This document shows positions 1 to 11,773 of a stretch of DNA of 64,000 nt, piece by piece (the stretch's first letter is position 1; every line of letters begins with the position of its first letter). Where the stretch lies: the NCBI RefSeq assembly GCF_022605725.1, contig NC_065557.1, forward strand, positions 30,143,543 through 30,207,542, written 5' to 3'. Position numbers and translations under genes: made by a program. Below the pieces are notes generated by a model, which was not told where the DNA came from, did no database searches, and was given only the letters and a program-made list of their open reading frames with translations. Origin of the DNA: Anthonomus grandis grandis (Eukaryota > Arthropoda > Insecta > Coleoptera > Curculionidae).

Positions 1-2
1 TG

Positions 3-870
3 TTGGCATTACTAAAAGTGAGTGAAAGGGCAAGGCTTGAGTTCAATTCACAAATTAGCGAGCTAAATATCCTAAATAAAAATTTAATAGTAACGATAAA
101 AACATTAAAAATGAGTCTTCAACCTATAAGACTGAAATAAACTTGCTACAAAAAGACGTAAACGACTTAACTAACTTAAATAAGAAGATGTTAGACTCCG
201 TAAAGGTGTTGGAGGTTGAAAAAGATACCTGTTATTCCGATATTTGTGCATTGAAGGACAGTTACAGATATCTAAATCTGTTGTTATTAATTCTCCAACA
301 CAGCTACCAACTAGGCCAAATACACCTGACGATAGTCGATCTCGGCATCTCTTTGTTGGTGGAAATTGTAGCAGAGTGTTCCTAAAACATTTACGTTTAA
401 AGTTTGAAGCTTACTACAAGGTCCAGTGTTTCCTAAAGCCGGGCAGTTCAAGCAGTGAGGTGATTAGGACAGCATCAAATTTAGTTAAGGACTTCACGAA
501 AGAAGATTTTTTAATAGTAATGTTAAATGGAATTTGTTCTTCATCTGATGTTTTAAAAAATTTAATTCAAAATCATGTTGATACAAACACTTTAGTGATG
601 ACAAGCCCTTGTACTTATTTAAACCATAATGTTATCTATAATAGTAATAAGGCCCTTTATCGTACTTTTCATTCAAATAATATTAATCTGTATGAGATTT
701 TGGAGTCTAATCACGCCAGTAACTTTGGTTTAGACTTGGCATCATTATTACATACACATATTTTCAAATATTTTAAAATTAATATTTCATCGAATAAATT
801 GTCTTTGAATCATCAAATTAATGAGTCTAAACTGATTACTGATCATGAATTGAATTCTTCTTTTTTATAG
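3..870 (+). pseudogene. LINE-A ORF1: coiled coil plus SGNH/esterase-like domain
   Basis: Positions 3-135 and, in another frame, 143-265 encode Leu/Ile/Asn/Lys-rich heptad sequence typical of an ORF1 coiled coil. From about 270 to 870 a third frame stays open and resembles the SGNH-hydrolase-like domain found in ORF1 of some insect LINEs: an opening beta strand (LFVGGNCSR, where active families have a GDSH-like motif), a KPGSSSSEV stretch, a hydrophobic DFLIVMLNG segment, and a C-terminal helix ending near HTHIFKYF. The nucleophile motif is degenerate here. In the family this protein is thought to bind the RNA or assist particle formation; that role is inferred. Two frame changes make it a pseudogene. 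The stop at 868-870 lies two bases before the ATG of the next ORF. Confidence 0.65.
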
Positions 871-872
871 AC

Positions 873-1480
873 ATGTCCACGAAGGTTGAATCTCATTCAT
901 GTTCATATTCTACTAGTAAAATTGAAATTAGCTCTTCGAAAAGCTTAAGTATCTTTATTCTTAATATACAATCCCTAAGAAACAAGATAGATGAGCTTCA
1001 TCTTTTGCTGGACACATATAATTTTCCTGATATTGTACTTCTAACTGAGCACTAATTGAGGCCTAGTGAATGTTTTTTAATATCTGATTATGTTCCTATA
1101 TCAAATTTTTGTCGTCAACAATCTATACATGGAGGAACCATGATCTTGGCTAGGCAAACAATTGAAATGATTTTTTGTAATATTGATAAGTATGATAATC
1201 TTCTGTTAGAGAGAACTTCTTCATCTGCAACTACAATTGACTATTTCTGTACAAATTTTGATGACGTTTTATGCACAGTAGTGAAGACCATGAAACTATT
1301 CTTGCTAAAATGCCATATAATACTGTATCATCTTCATCTCATTATATGGGAAGAATTTTCAGCAGGAGAAATGTCAATGCTTTTTCTGCTGCTGCAGCTT
1401 CGGTAAATTGGAATGCACTTAAAACGGCTTCTGTCCCACTTACTTTATTTTTTCAAGTTCTGTGTGATAAGATCAATTAG
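873..1480 (+). pseudogene. LINE-A ORF2 N-terminus: AP-endonuclease remnant
   Basis: The ATG at 873 opens a frame whose NIQSLRNKIDELHLLL and FPDIVLLTEH segments match the N-terminal strands of the apurinic-type endonuclease of LINE ORF2 (the Asn of the first strand and the Glu of the TE motif are visible). A stop follows at 1053-1055. A GGT motif appears near 1132, after which the sequence jumps to a C-terminal-like part (SATTIDYFCTN, then SSEDHETILAKMPY, like the catalytic SDH motif). The domain is much shorter than the usual 220 residues, so a central piece is missing. It would have nicked the target DNA for target-primed reverse transcription. Confidence 0.7.
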
Positions 1481-1914
1481 TGCTTTCCAAAAATGAGGCT
1501 TAAAACTAAGAAATGAAAACCATGGGTTACAAGAGGCCTTAGAATTTCGGCTAAAAACCTCAGTTTTTTGACTAAATTGTGCAAATATACCACAAATGAA
1601 AATATCCTTGTATATCATCAGAAATACCGTAGTCTGTACAGAAAGACAATTAAAGCAGCAAAATCTAATTATTATAGGGATCGCTTAAATATGTCATCAA
1701 ATAGGCAAAGAGAGTGTTGGTCGATTATTAATGATTTTAGACATTGCCATAGAAAAGTATCTGAACCGGAGTTAAGATCTGACATTTTAAACGTCTATCA
1801 TTGTGATATACCTAATATCTTGCTCAAGGGCATTCGTAGTAACATTGATCCCCTGCACTATCTTCAACAAGTGAGCATTCATTTTTATTTCATCCTGTCG
1901 AACTTATCGAAGTA

Positions 1915-3409
1915 AAAAATGAAATCAAACGCCTAAAAAACCATAAATCATCTGGAGCTGATGGGATATCTTCGAGGTTGTTACTCTTTTTGCCTGATTC
2001 AGCCTTAAATGCTTTAATTTCTGCCATAAATAATTCTTTACATATTGGCATTTTTCCTTCATGTTTAAAAGAGGCAGTGGTTATCTCTCTTCATAAAGGT
2101 GGAGATTTGGATCAGCCTTGTAATTTCCGTCCCATTTCTATTTTGTCTACCCTCTCTAAGATAGTTGAAAAACTTGCAAAAAGCAGAATTTTGTCCTTTT
2201 TCAATCATAATGGCATTTTGTCTGCAAATCAGTTTGGATTTCAAGCCGGTAAAGGGACTCATGATGCTGTTTTTAGCTTTTTGGAGAGCGTCTATGTGTC
2301 CTTGAATTCTGGAGAGTCATCGGCGGCAGTGTTTTGTGATCTATCCAAAGCATTTGACTGTGTGGATCATGGAATACTGTTATCTACGCTCGATAAATAT
2401 GGTTTTAGGGGCGTAGCATTGCGATGACTTAAGTCCTATCTATCAAACCGTACTCAGAAGGTTACAGTGTCTGGGCGTTTGTCTGCTTCTAGATCCCTAA
2501 AATGCGGCGTTCCCCAGGGTTCAGTGTTGGGACCACTGTTATTTTTACTGTATGTGGATGACTTGAGTTCATTGAAACTACAGGGCAAGGTGGTTCAGTT
2601 TGCTGATGATACCACCATACTATGGAGCCATAAAAATTCTGATTATATTAAGACTTGTATCCTTGAAGACCTTTAGATTTTATCAGGGTGGTGTGCTTCC
2701 AACAGGCTCGTGTTTAATGTAAGAAAGACGTCTATTATGGGGTTTAAGTGCGATGTTCATGGTCTGATGTTTGACGAAAATTCCCTCTTGCAGAATAAAG
2801 AGTGCTGCAAGTTCCTAGGAATTACCATTGATGGTCGCCTTCGATTTGAAGATCATATTTTACATTTAGCTGGGAAATTATCTTCTGGATGTTTTGCAGT
2901 AAGAATGGCAAAACAAGAGCTGGGAGGGGTGGTTGCACGTTCAGTGTACTTTTCACTTATTGAATCTCATATTCGGTATGGCTTGCCTTTTTGGGGTTTA
3001 ACCAATCAGGGGCTACTTAACATTGTCTTTGTTATTCAAAAAAAAGCAGTTAGATACCTGTGTTTTGCTAAGTTAAGAGATTCTTGCAAACCCCTCTTCA
3101 TTTCTGAAAAAAATCCTAACTTTTTTTTCACTCTTTATCTTAGAAACAGCTGCTCTCATTCACAAAATTCCCAAACTACCCTCTGACACTGGCCATTTGA
3201 CTCGTCGTGTAAATGATGTTCCCCTACCTATTCCAACGTCTTCCCTTACCAAAAACTCATTAATTTACATAAGTAAAAAAATTTACAATCATGTTCCTCT
3301 ATGTGTTAGACATATATCGGATGTTAAGAAATTTAAAAGAGAATTAAAGTCGCTTTTATTGGCTAAGGCATATTATTACCTGGATGACTTTTTTAATGAT
3401 AGGTTTTAA
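1915..3409 (+). pseudogene. LINE-A ORF2 reverse transcriptase
   Basis: One frame carries the LINE reverse transcriptase blocks in order: SSGADGISSRLL, NFRPISILSTLSKIVEK, NQFGFQAGKGTHDAV, VFCDLSKAFDCVDHG, KCGVPQGSVLGPLLFLLYVD and the catalytic FADD (2599-2610). The thumb and C-terminal region (KFLGITIDGRLRFEDHI, YGLPFWGLTNQGLLN) follows. In-frame stops interrupt at 2425-2427 (TGA, probably once Trp) and 2674-2676 (TAG). A frame change in the A/T runs at about 3100-3190 moves the last 70 codons to another frame, ending at 3409. It would have copied the LINE RNA at the nicked target. The 58985-59760 copy matches the C-terminus closely. Confidence 0.9.
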
Positions 3410-3864
3410 CCTTGGACATGTTGGAAAGTTTTTTTTTCCTTTTTCTTCTCTAGTTTTGTCAACAAGTTTACCTTTATTTAGTAATTGATTGTTTTATTTA
3501 GTATATTTTTATTAGTATTATCTTTAATTCAAGTATGTTCAAAAAGTTTTGTCTTCTGTTGTTTAATTTTGTTCATTGTTTTGTCAATTTTTGAAATTGT
3601 ATTTTTGTTTTGTTTTTTTAGCTTGTAGGATGCTTGTACACAAGATTATTCTTACGTAATATAGCACATTTTCTTTCTTTCTTTCTTTAATTATTCCAAA
3701 AAGAAATATTGAACAACAAATACAAGAATCAGATGATCTTGAAACCGTTCATACTTCATTAGAAAACCCAATTTTTAATCTTCCGATTACTGAAAGAGCA
3801 ATTAATACATAATAAAAGACAAATAATTATTACAGTAGGAGATACAAATAATTTAAAATGCCGC

Positions 3865-5169
3865 TTGGAACAAGTTTTCCAAAATACTAGATTTTGTGTA
3901 ACATTCCCAAAATTAAACCCAGTAGAGAATATTATAAAATTCTTAAAAGAATATATTAATTCAAAAAATTTTTATGCTTTATTCTTTAGAGATGAGGAAT
4001 TCAGTAAACTCTTCACAGTAATTTTACAAAATTATTTTGTCAATACAGCATATAAGTTTGTACAATGTTCAACAATGCTACAAGATATTGAAACAGTGGA
4101 TGAACAAAAGATGAAACTCACATTATACCATACCACTAAAACTTGCCTTAGAGGCATAACTGAAATGAAAAAAGCCCTTTGTCATAGATTCTTTTGGCCC
4201 AATATGTTATCTGATATAGAAAGATACGTTAATACATGTGACGTATGTCAGAAAAATAAATACGATAGAAATCCTCCCATAATAAAATTTAATTTAACGC
4301 CAACCACATCAAAACCATTTGAACAAATTCATATAGATACTTTTAAAATTGATAATCAAAGCTTTCTTACTATAATTGATGCTTTTTCTCGATATGCACA
4401 AGCTTATCCTTTGATTAGTGTTACAGGAACAACAATAATAGAAAATTTATTAAGCTCTGTTTCACATCATGGAATACCCTTAAAAATAACATGTGATAAA
4501 GGCACTGAATTTAAAAATAAAGACCTTGAAGATTTCTGTTTACTTTACAAAATTGAACTTCATTATACAACAGCAAAGAACAGTAACTCTAATTCTCCAG
4601 TGGAACGTTTTCATTCAACATTAATAGAACAATATCGTTGCCTTAAAGACACAAACAAATTTACTTCAGAACAATCAATAAAACGAGCTTTATTAGGATA
4701 TAATAATTCCATTCATAATGTTACAAAATTCACTCCGTTTGAAATAATTAAAGGACATATAAATAACACTAACCCTTTTGATCTTAATGATCATATAATA
4801 ATCTCAGACTATATACAAAATCATAAGGAAAATTGCAAAAAGATCTATGCTAAAATATCTGAATCAAATCAAGAAATTAAAAAAAATATTATAGACAAAA
4901 GAAAATGAAAAACGTGAATGAACCCCCTGAATATGAAATCAATACACCGACTTATATTAAAACCAAATTTCAAAGTAAAGCATTACCCAAATTTGAAAAA
5001 AACAGAATTAAATGATCAAGTGTCAATAAAATTATTAACAAAAAAAGGAGTATACCATAAAGCATCTGCAAGGAGACCTAAAACTAAAGAAAATATTCCT
5101 TTACAGGAAAATGATGATCCCAATGAAGACAACTCTGATGTTGGCCATTCTACTTCCTATAATCAGCAG
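3865..5169 (+). pseudogene. gypsy-1 integrase
   Basis: The frame encodes a retroviral-type integrase. The zinc-binding N-terminus is at about residues 90-130: YHTTKT then CDVCQK. The catalytic triad is visible as HIDTF, CDKGTEF and ERFHSTL. A C-terminal basic region follows. Compared with gypsy-2 (YHIYKIGHRGI), the second histidine of the HHCC finger is replaced (YHTTKTCLRGI), so zinc binding is probably lost. Two in-frame stops lie at 4906-4908 and 4915-4917; the frame then resumes at 4918 and runs to 5169, where an acidic tail ends the protein. The enzyme would have joined the cDNA to host DNA. Confidence 0.85.
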
Positions 5170-6838
5170 TGAAGATGCCCAACTCACAAGTATTAAAAAT
5201 CCTATACTTCCGACTAAATTAGGAAATGTTAGGATCATATATAACAAACATATATTTTTACATTACGTAGATTTACATAGATACCATACAAAAACAAGTA
5301 GAAAAACTAATTAACTCATATAACGTTTTAAACTCTAAGATTTTAATAAATAATACAACTAACAAATATATATTATCTTATCAAGGTCTAGCAGAAGGTT
5401 TATTTTCTAGAACAGAATATTTAATTAATATAATTAAAAATAAACTAAATAATCTTAAGCCTCATCAAAGAGCTAAAAGAGGTCTTTTAAATATTGTAGG
5501 ACGAGCACAAAAATGACTTTTTGGAACTTTAGATTCAGAAGATGGTGAAAGATTTGATAAAGCTATAACTAATTTAAAACAAAATCAGAAAAATATTATT
5601 CAAGATTTAAGTATACAAATTTCACTATCAAAACATATTATTGAGCATTTTAATAAAAGTATTTCTATAATTGAATTTAATCAAAAACAACTTTAAAAAG
5701 GAATTGAATCTGTTTGGGAATTTATTAACACTTCAATAAGTGATACATACGAATATCTAATGCTTGAAGGGTTGCTTTCACAAATTAATTTAGATAGTTA
5801 AAATTTAATCACATTTCTTGACAACTTAGAAGAAGCTATATTATTTGCCAAATTAAATTCACTTCATAATTCTATTATTTCAGTATCTGATCTAAATGAA
5901 ACTTTAAATTATTTAAAAACCATTTACGATGACAGTGCTATGCAAAAATTTAAAAATATTCCTTCTTATTTTCAGTTTATTGGCACTCAAGGTTTATTTT
6001 CAAAGAATAGGATAATATTTTCAATACAAATGCCTTTATTGAAACCTGAAAAATATACTTTCTATCATATTTACCTTACTCCTCAAAACCATAGGATTAT
6101 ATGGTTTTGACCTTATTATTCCTAAATACCCTTATGTGGCACAAATCAAAAGCCGTTTCCAATATGAAAAGGATAGCTGCCCTGAAGTTGAACGAACATA
6201 CTATTGTCAAGAAACTTTCTATAAGAAAGATGATTGCACCACGCAATAATTGGAAAATTTACCTGCAACATCTTGTCAAATAACTAGCCTGCATCTTAGA
6301 GAACCTATAATAGAACAAGTTACTTAAGATGAAATCCTGGTCATTCCAGAACAAGCAGTCCAAATCTTTATAAAATGTGGCTTAGAGAAATATTTATCAA
6401 TATATACACCAACACAATCCAACTACCAATAACAATTCCACACCAATGCGAAGTTTCCATCGGATCAAGAAAATTTACCAATGATATAAAAATAAAACAT
6501 GAAAACCGTTGATTCTTCCAGAACTTAAAGTAAATTCTAACATTCTACCACAACACCAACCAAAAATCAACATAAGTTCTATCGACTTTAATGAAGTATA
6601 CCGATTAAAGGATCTTGCTAGCCACTTTAATCCAATAAATGAAGTTTACCCAGACAATTCAACAAATTTCATGATAATGTTCATAATAACTATATTTATA
6701 TATAACTATATAATTTGCATCATTATCATCATTCTACTACTATTCTACAAATCCAAGATGCCATACTTATTAAAACTCCGAAGCAATAAGAAGATGATAT
6801 CCATTGAAACTACCCCTTCTGGAGAAGAACTTCAAGAC
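5111..6838 (+). pseudogene. gypsy-1 env-like remnant
   Basis: An errantivirus-type envelope reading can be followed through several frames. A short hydrophobic leader starts at 5111 and overlaps the end of pol. A furin-like RAKR site near 5468-5479 is followed by the GLLNIVG and LFGTLD blocks shared with gypsy-2. A cysteine-bearing ectodomain lies at about 6090-6300, and a strong transmembrane stretch rich in Ile at about 6670-6760 precedes a short basic tail. Stops and frame changes (for example near 5512, 5695 and 5800) break it. Env of this group is a membrane glycoprotein; this copy cannot make one. Confidence 0.7.
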
Positions 6839-7075
6839 CTAAAGCAAACCAGCTACTCCGTTATGTTTTACTCCGTTAGGATTTATATAGTTAAAAACGC
6901 CCAGTACAGTATATACACTTATTCATCAGTCACCTCTATTTTGCTAGATCAGCTTTTATATATTATAAATATATGTAATCGTAGTTTTAAGCTCATTCTT
7001 TAAACCTGTAGTCTAAGTACATCATGTCACTCTGTATTTTTAATTATAATAAAAAATTTTAAAAATAAGAATTCC

Positions 7076-8540
7076 ATCACAAAATATATAATTAGCGTAA
7101 AACCTATTTTTGGTCAAATCGGCGTCGAGTTAATATTGCATATAAATAAACTAATATTATCGATGATGAGCAGGTGAAACTATAAGGGAACTGATATGGT
7201 GGTTATAAGAATGTCTGGAAATGTATGTGTACGAGATTTTAAAAATTATTTTTTAGTTAATTTTAAAAATATGAGAGTATTGGTATATGAGTAGCTCAGT
7301 ATTTTTAGAAGGGATAACGGGCTTGAAGGACCAACATGTGGGGGTGAGAGCAATAAATTTATGAGAGAAAAAGGATAATAAAAATGAACATACCATAGGC
7401 TGTTGATTCCTTTCTTTTATATACTTGAGCTGCCCATCACTCCCATTACCGGCTGGTATTTCTGCTAGTAAAGTATACACAAAAAAGCGACGAATACACG
7501 AAAATGGTTCCCTTTTAAGTGCTTGTCCACTCTTCTCACGTCTGGTTCCTCGTTCATTTTTAGGAGGGGAATGAGAAATTTTGGTGTTCCGACGTTCCGA
7601 CAGCGACCAGACATATTTTAGATATTAATTATATATTTACTTAGAGAAGTGAGATTAATATGAGTATTTCAACAATTAGTGCAAGTTATGCTAATGCCAT
7701 AACTAAACACTAACTATTTTTACAAACTTAACATTAACTTAACATTTTTACAAAAATATCAATGGATAAAATTTAATAAAAAATATATTTTTTTTTTACC
7801 TAACGTTTAAAGACTTTTCAGTTGGCAAGACTGAAACGATTTTGTCGCACGAAAAGATTAACGTTTTGCTCTTTTTTAGCACTTCTTAAAGCCTGAGGAT
7901 AAGCTTTTACAGGATGGCCGAATGTAAGAGATAAGGCAGCATCACAGTAGGAACGCTGCGGTAATGCATTGGTACGACAACACATAGGTTTAAATAGGAG
8001 GTGATACACGATGCGTTAGCACCGCATCGACGGAAGAGAAACGCAGCTTGCTGCGTACAACGGACGACGAACGACGGGATGGTTGTAACGCGCGTTTTTA
8101 TTAATGTTCACCTAAATTATTACATTAAATATCTTGCTTTCACACAATTAACAATTCGTATTTAATGATTTTTTAGACATTCTGTAATAATTAAAACACA
8201 TCATTATACTGCCGAATAATTGCATAAACTTTGTCGATTTTTTTTTATAGAACTTTCAAAATATCGATGCCTTCAAAGTTTACGTTAAAGTTAAAGTTAT
8301 GTACTGACTCTCGCCAAAAATCTTCTGCTTCAAGGTCAGAAATATTTCTCATCAATGATGACATTATTTCTCGATGAAAGTCTCGAAGCAAGTAAATTTT
8401 AGTAGTTTGTTTTATATATTTGTGTTTTGTGTTTGTCACGATAACTTTAAATATTATGATAAAAGTATAGTTTTATTTAACTTATTTAATAAGTCGTCCT
8501 ATTTTACTAATACTCATACACATTGTTTACTAGGCTTAAG
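7076..8540. other. Unassigned AT-rich DNA
   Basis: No coding region or repeat could be assigned. A locally GC-richer patch at about 7860-8100 stands out against the surroundings. Its minus strand has a 63-codon open frame (8009-7818) with no recognisable motif. It could be an old LTR, the promoter region of a lost element, or unique sequence. Confidence 0.4.
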
Positions 8541-8890
8541 GATAAAATTCCATTAGATAAGCGATCGGGAGTTATCTATTATCTTTTGTGGGAAATCGTA
8601 TGTCGGACAAACTAGACAGTATTTGAGTTTAAGGATTAAACAACACACCAACGATTGTCGTATTCAACATGCAACAAAAAGTAATAAAACAGCCTTAGCT
8701 TGCCATCACTTTGACACTGGGCATGATTTTTTTACTTAATAATGTCAGTATTTTTGGATCGAGAAGATAACAACTAAAAGAAATATTAGCGAAATGATTC
8801 ACGTCTAGTTATGTAAAGATAGTATAAATTTAAGAACGGACACCTTGAGCCTAAGTCATATCTACAGCAACCTTTTAAATAAATATAATT
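8541..8890 (+). mobile_element. Penelope-like element fragment: GIY-YIG endonuclease
   Basis: A plus-strand translation from about 8580 gives IICGKSYVGQTRQYLSLRIKQH, the GIY-YIG nuclease start (YVGQT with the downstream Arg). ACHHFDTGHDF follows, then a C-terminal MIHVQLCKDSINLRTDTLSL-like stretch after one stop. This matches the C-terminal endonuclease of Penelope-like retroelements in arthropods. The RT part is missing. Stops near 8738 and 8808 show decay. Confidence 0.75.
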
Positions 8891-9029
8891 CATTTAAATA
8901 AGTAACTAATACATTATACTTATTTACTTTTTAATCATAATTGATTAATAACTCTCAAATAATAAAAGTAATAATTAAATGTGACGAAAAAATAAATTGA
9001 TTTATAGGTCTACAGAATCCGTGGTTTTT

Positions 9030-9760
9030 TTACCTTGTTTATTTTTGTTTTATATTTTTTGACTGCCGCATAGAGGAGTTCTAAAAGTACCATGGTACCT
9101 GATGGTGTGTTACTACAATATTTTGCAATGTAAAATGCATTGCAATTCTCACTCGAGTACCCCATCTGATAGAGTCCAGATTTTGTTCTAGTGGGATTTT
9201 GTCCTTACAGTTGCTAACAAAAGATCTTAATGTATGTTTCGTTTGAAAGCTAGTATTCATGTTATGTGAATGAAATAGTGTTTTTTAATAGTGTTTTATT
9301 CCTCTTTCTAAGTTCCCAAGAATCCTGCCATTTGCAAAGAAGTTAATTTAAGGGAACGAAACTTACAATAATCGCAATTTAATATTCTGGTTCATGGAAC
9401 ATTTTTTTTCAAAAAGCTTTTATAAACTTTTAAGAAGAGGTCTGTTTCAATGACGAATGCCATTCGCTTTTTTCATGACTGCCAAGTTTACTACTTGAAC
9501 CAACACAGTAAATTTCTTCTGCGTAGATAACGTATTTGCTGAAAAAATTCTTGACATTATACTTTACAGGGACTATAGGCTGAATCAAAACAGTTTCTCC
9601 TTTCAATAATAGTGACTTTAGCTTTATGTAGTTCAATATCGGGATCCTTTTTCCATCCGCTTACTCCATGATTAAATTTGGTGTTGATGAAATTCTGCAA
9701 AGAGCTACGATGTTTACACTTTATCCTGTATCCGCCACCATTTCACATTAAATTCGCGGT
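9030..9760 (-). other. Unidentified minus-strand coding-like stretch
   Basis: Read on the minus strand, several short open segments look protein-like rather than random. From about 9760 down: RIKCKHRSSLQNFIN, then FNHGVSGWKKDPDIELHKAK, then (9636-9430) a 68-codon frame, and later MGYSSENCNAFYIAKY around 9150. Frames change between segments and I recognise no family. It could be a decayed transposon protein or a host pseudogene. The plus strand shows nothing better. Confidence 0.3.
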
Positions 9761-11770
9761 CTTATACGTGCAGGTTAGTAGCACGAATTTTCCTAGTTTG
9801 TTAAGTCTGTCAAAGACTTGAGGCATTGACGTTACTCGGCTTGTTTTCTTTTAGATTTCAATGAAGCCTGACACACCTGTTGTAAATGGTCCCTTTTAAA
9901 GGCGTATATAATATGCTACATCGCTAAGTCAGAGTAGAGTTGGTGCTGCCAAATGGTGCAGCAAAATGTCTTGTTAGTTCAAATTTAGTTTTTTCTATGT
10001 AATCTAAATATTTGTGAAGAAATAAATTAATTTTCCAATTACTAATCGTAGAGGTGGAAACGGCGCTGGCTTAGGGCGGCTTAAACTAAGAAATTAATAA
10101 CTCATAAACGCCACAGCCTAAACTGAAACTTAACAGAACTGGTCATGAATAAATAAAAGCTTCCAATTTTTCCCACAAATTATTATATTTTTTGTATTTG
10201 ATTGTCCGATCAAACCCAGATCACTAATAATTATTATTAATAGTTTAAATAGTAATGAAATAAAATCTATGTCACAGGTATCAAATTTAATAAAATAAAA
10301 GTCAAAGGATTTCACGTATTTCACTTATATAAGGCATCATCAGATCCAACTAAAATTACAAGCTAGTAACTTCCTACATTATGTATTCACTAATAAAAAG
10401 AAAGAAAAAAGAAACAGAGCACAACACAACATGATATAAATCAAGGGTAGAAGTTAATTTAAAATTGGCAAAATCGGAAGCAGACTAGTTACTACATATT
10501 AAAATTTTATATTATCAAATAGTTTATTTTTATTATTAATAGTTTATTTTAAAATACTTTTATAGAGAAATGAAATGTATTCAAATCTAAATCCTAATCA
10601 CCGAGTAATTTGTGGCTAGGACGTTATCCCAACCTGACGACAATATAACAAAAGTGACACTTAAAAAATTAATATAATTAGGAATGATTAGAAACTCAAT
10701 TCATGTAACCGACGTCATCATCACCTAAGCTTTACAATATTCCTTTTTTGGATAAATAATGAATTATACCCAGAACCGAGAAAAATTGATTATTTATAAA
10801 AATAGACCTGTTAGTTATTAATCAAAACCTTTTTGACCTCTATAGAAAATTTATGAGAAAAAAACAATAGATCCTATCTTATTACGATATTAACTTTATC
10901 AAATAAACTTTATTCCCCAACAGTCAACGTTCAGCAATCCTAAAAATATATTATTATGCACTTAATACATGTTAGTATAGAACATGCATCTTATCTGAGG
11001 AATCTTTTTCAACAGCCTCTACAACTGGTTAATTAATTTTCAATGCCTAGCGGTACCATGTGGCTTTCGTCAAAGCTATATAAGCTCCTTCTTGTTGTGG
11101 CAGCTCAGTTCCTTCAGAGTAACGCACTAAAAGTTAAATTACATAAGAAAATGCCTAGATTAGCTTTAGAATGACTAGCTTCACACAAGAAGCTTTCAGA
11201 ACTTGAACTGCACTGAGCTTCAGCTATTTTCCGAGTTAAACTCGATGTAGTCACGCGGACAGCTCTATCTTTTTAATAAGTATTAACGCTAAAAATCCAT
11301 AATTAGCCTACCATATAAATCAAGTCTATAATAAGGAAAAGTTAATTAAACAATAGGTTTCAGTTCCATATTTAAAAAAATGGTTCCCAAATTAGCCGTA
11401 GCTGAAATTTACAAGATATTAAGCGAATTAGGTCTAACTATAGTCTATTGTTGAAAGATAGTACTTTACTTTAGAATGCTAAGATAAATAGTCTTATAAT
11501 CTTCAATAAAAAATTATGTCACCCACTACACCATTTTGACATTTAAATTTACTTAGTTCTTATATTATATACAGAGGTCTATTACGCTGAAAAGTAAGAT
11601 TAAAACAAAATCCGATTCTTCTTCATTATAGAGTTATGGTTTAAAATGTAAATAATGCTTTTTATTTTAAGATCGTTCCCCTTTTTATTTAACATAAGTA
11701 TTACGTTGCTATATCGATATATTTATCATTTTGTCATATTAAAAAGAATTTCTTTAATTTTTGTGTGTTA
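9761..11770. other. No gene seen; AT-rich with a possible ribozyme-like motif
   Basis: No open frame with a recognisable domain was found. A hammerhead-like core (CTGATGA ... GAAA) lies on the minus strand at 10343-10319. A TATA-like string followed by a moderately GC-rich patch occurs at about 11080-11280. Nothing else could be supported. Confidence 0.35.
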
Positions 11771-11773
11771 GAA

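Larger units (their letters stand above)
1..3690 (+). mobile_element. LINE-A, non-LTR retrotransposon, 5' end outside window
   Basis: This is one element read on the plus strand: a coiled-coil plus SGNH-like ORF1, an endonuclease remnant, a reverse transcriptase and a 3' UTR ending in a TTTC-type tail at about 3672-3690. A second, 5'-truncated copy on the opposite strand (58985-59760) shares the same protein C-terminus and the same last bases before the tail, which fixes the 3' end. The domain order is that of jockey/CR1-like LINEs; the exact clade is not resolved. Stops, frameshifts and an internal loss in the endonuclease make it dead. Its tail abuts gypsy-1, so it probably inserted into that element. 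Confidence 0.85.
3691..7075 (+). mobile_element. gypsy-1: 3' half of a Ty3/gypsy errantivirus-like element
   Basis: Immediately after the LINE-A tail a gypsy pol frame continues with the tether downstream of RNase H, then integrase, an env-like region and a possible LTR start. Gag, protease, RT and RNase H are not in the window, presumably because LINE-A interrupted the element. Integrase and env are related to those of gypsy-2 (20.2-26.7 kb) but clearly diverged, so this is a different family. After the env stop, 6840-7075 is AT-rich with an AATAAA-type signal near 7046 and could be part of a 3' LTR; no second LTR is available to prove it. Confidence 0.8.
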
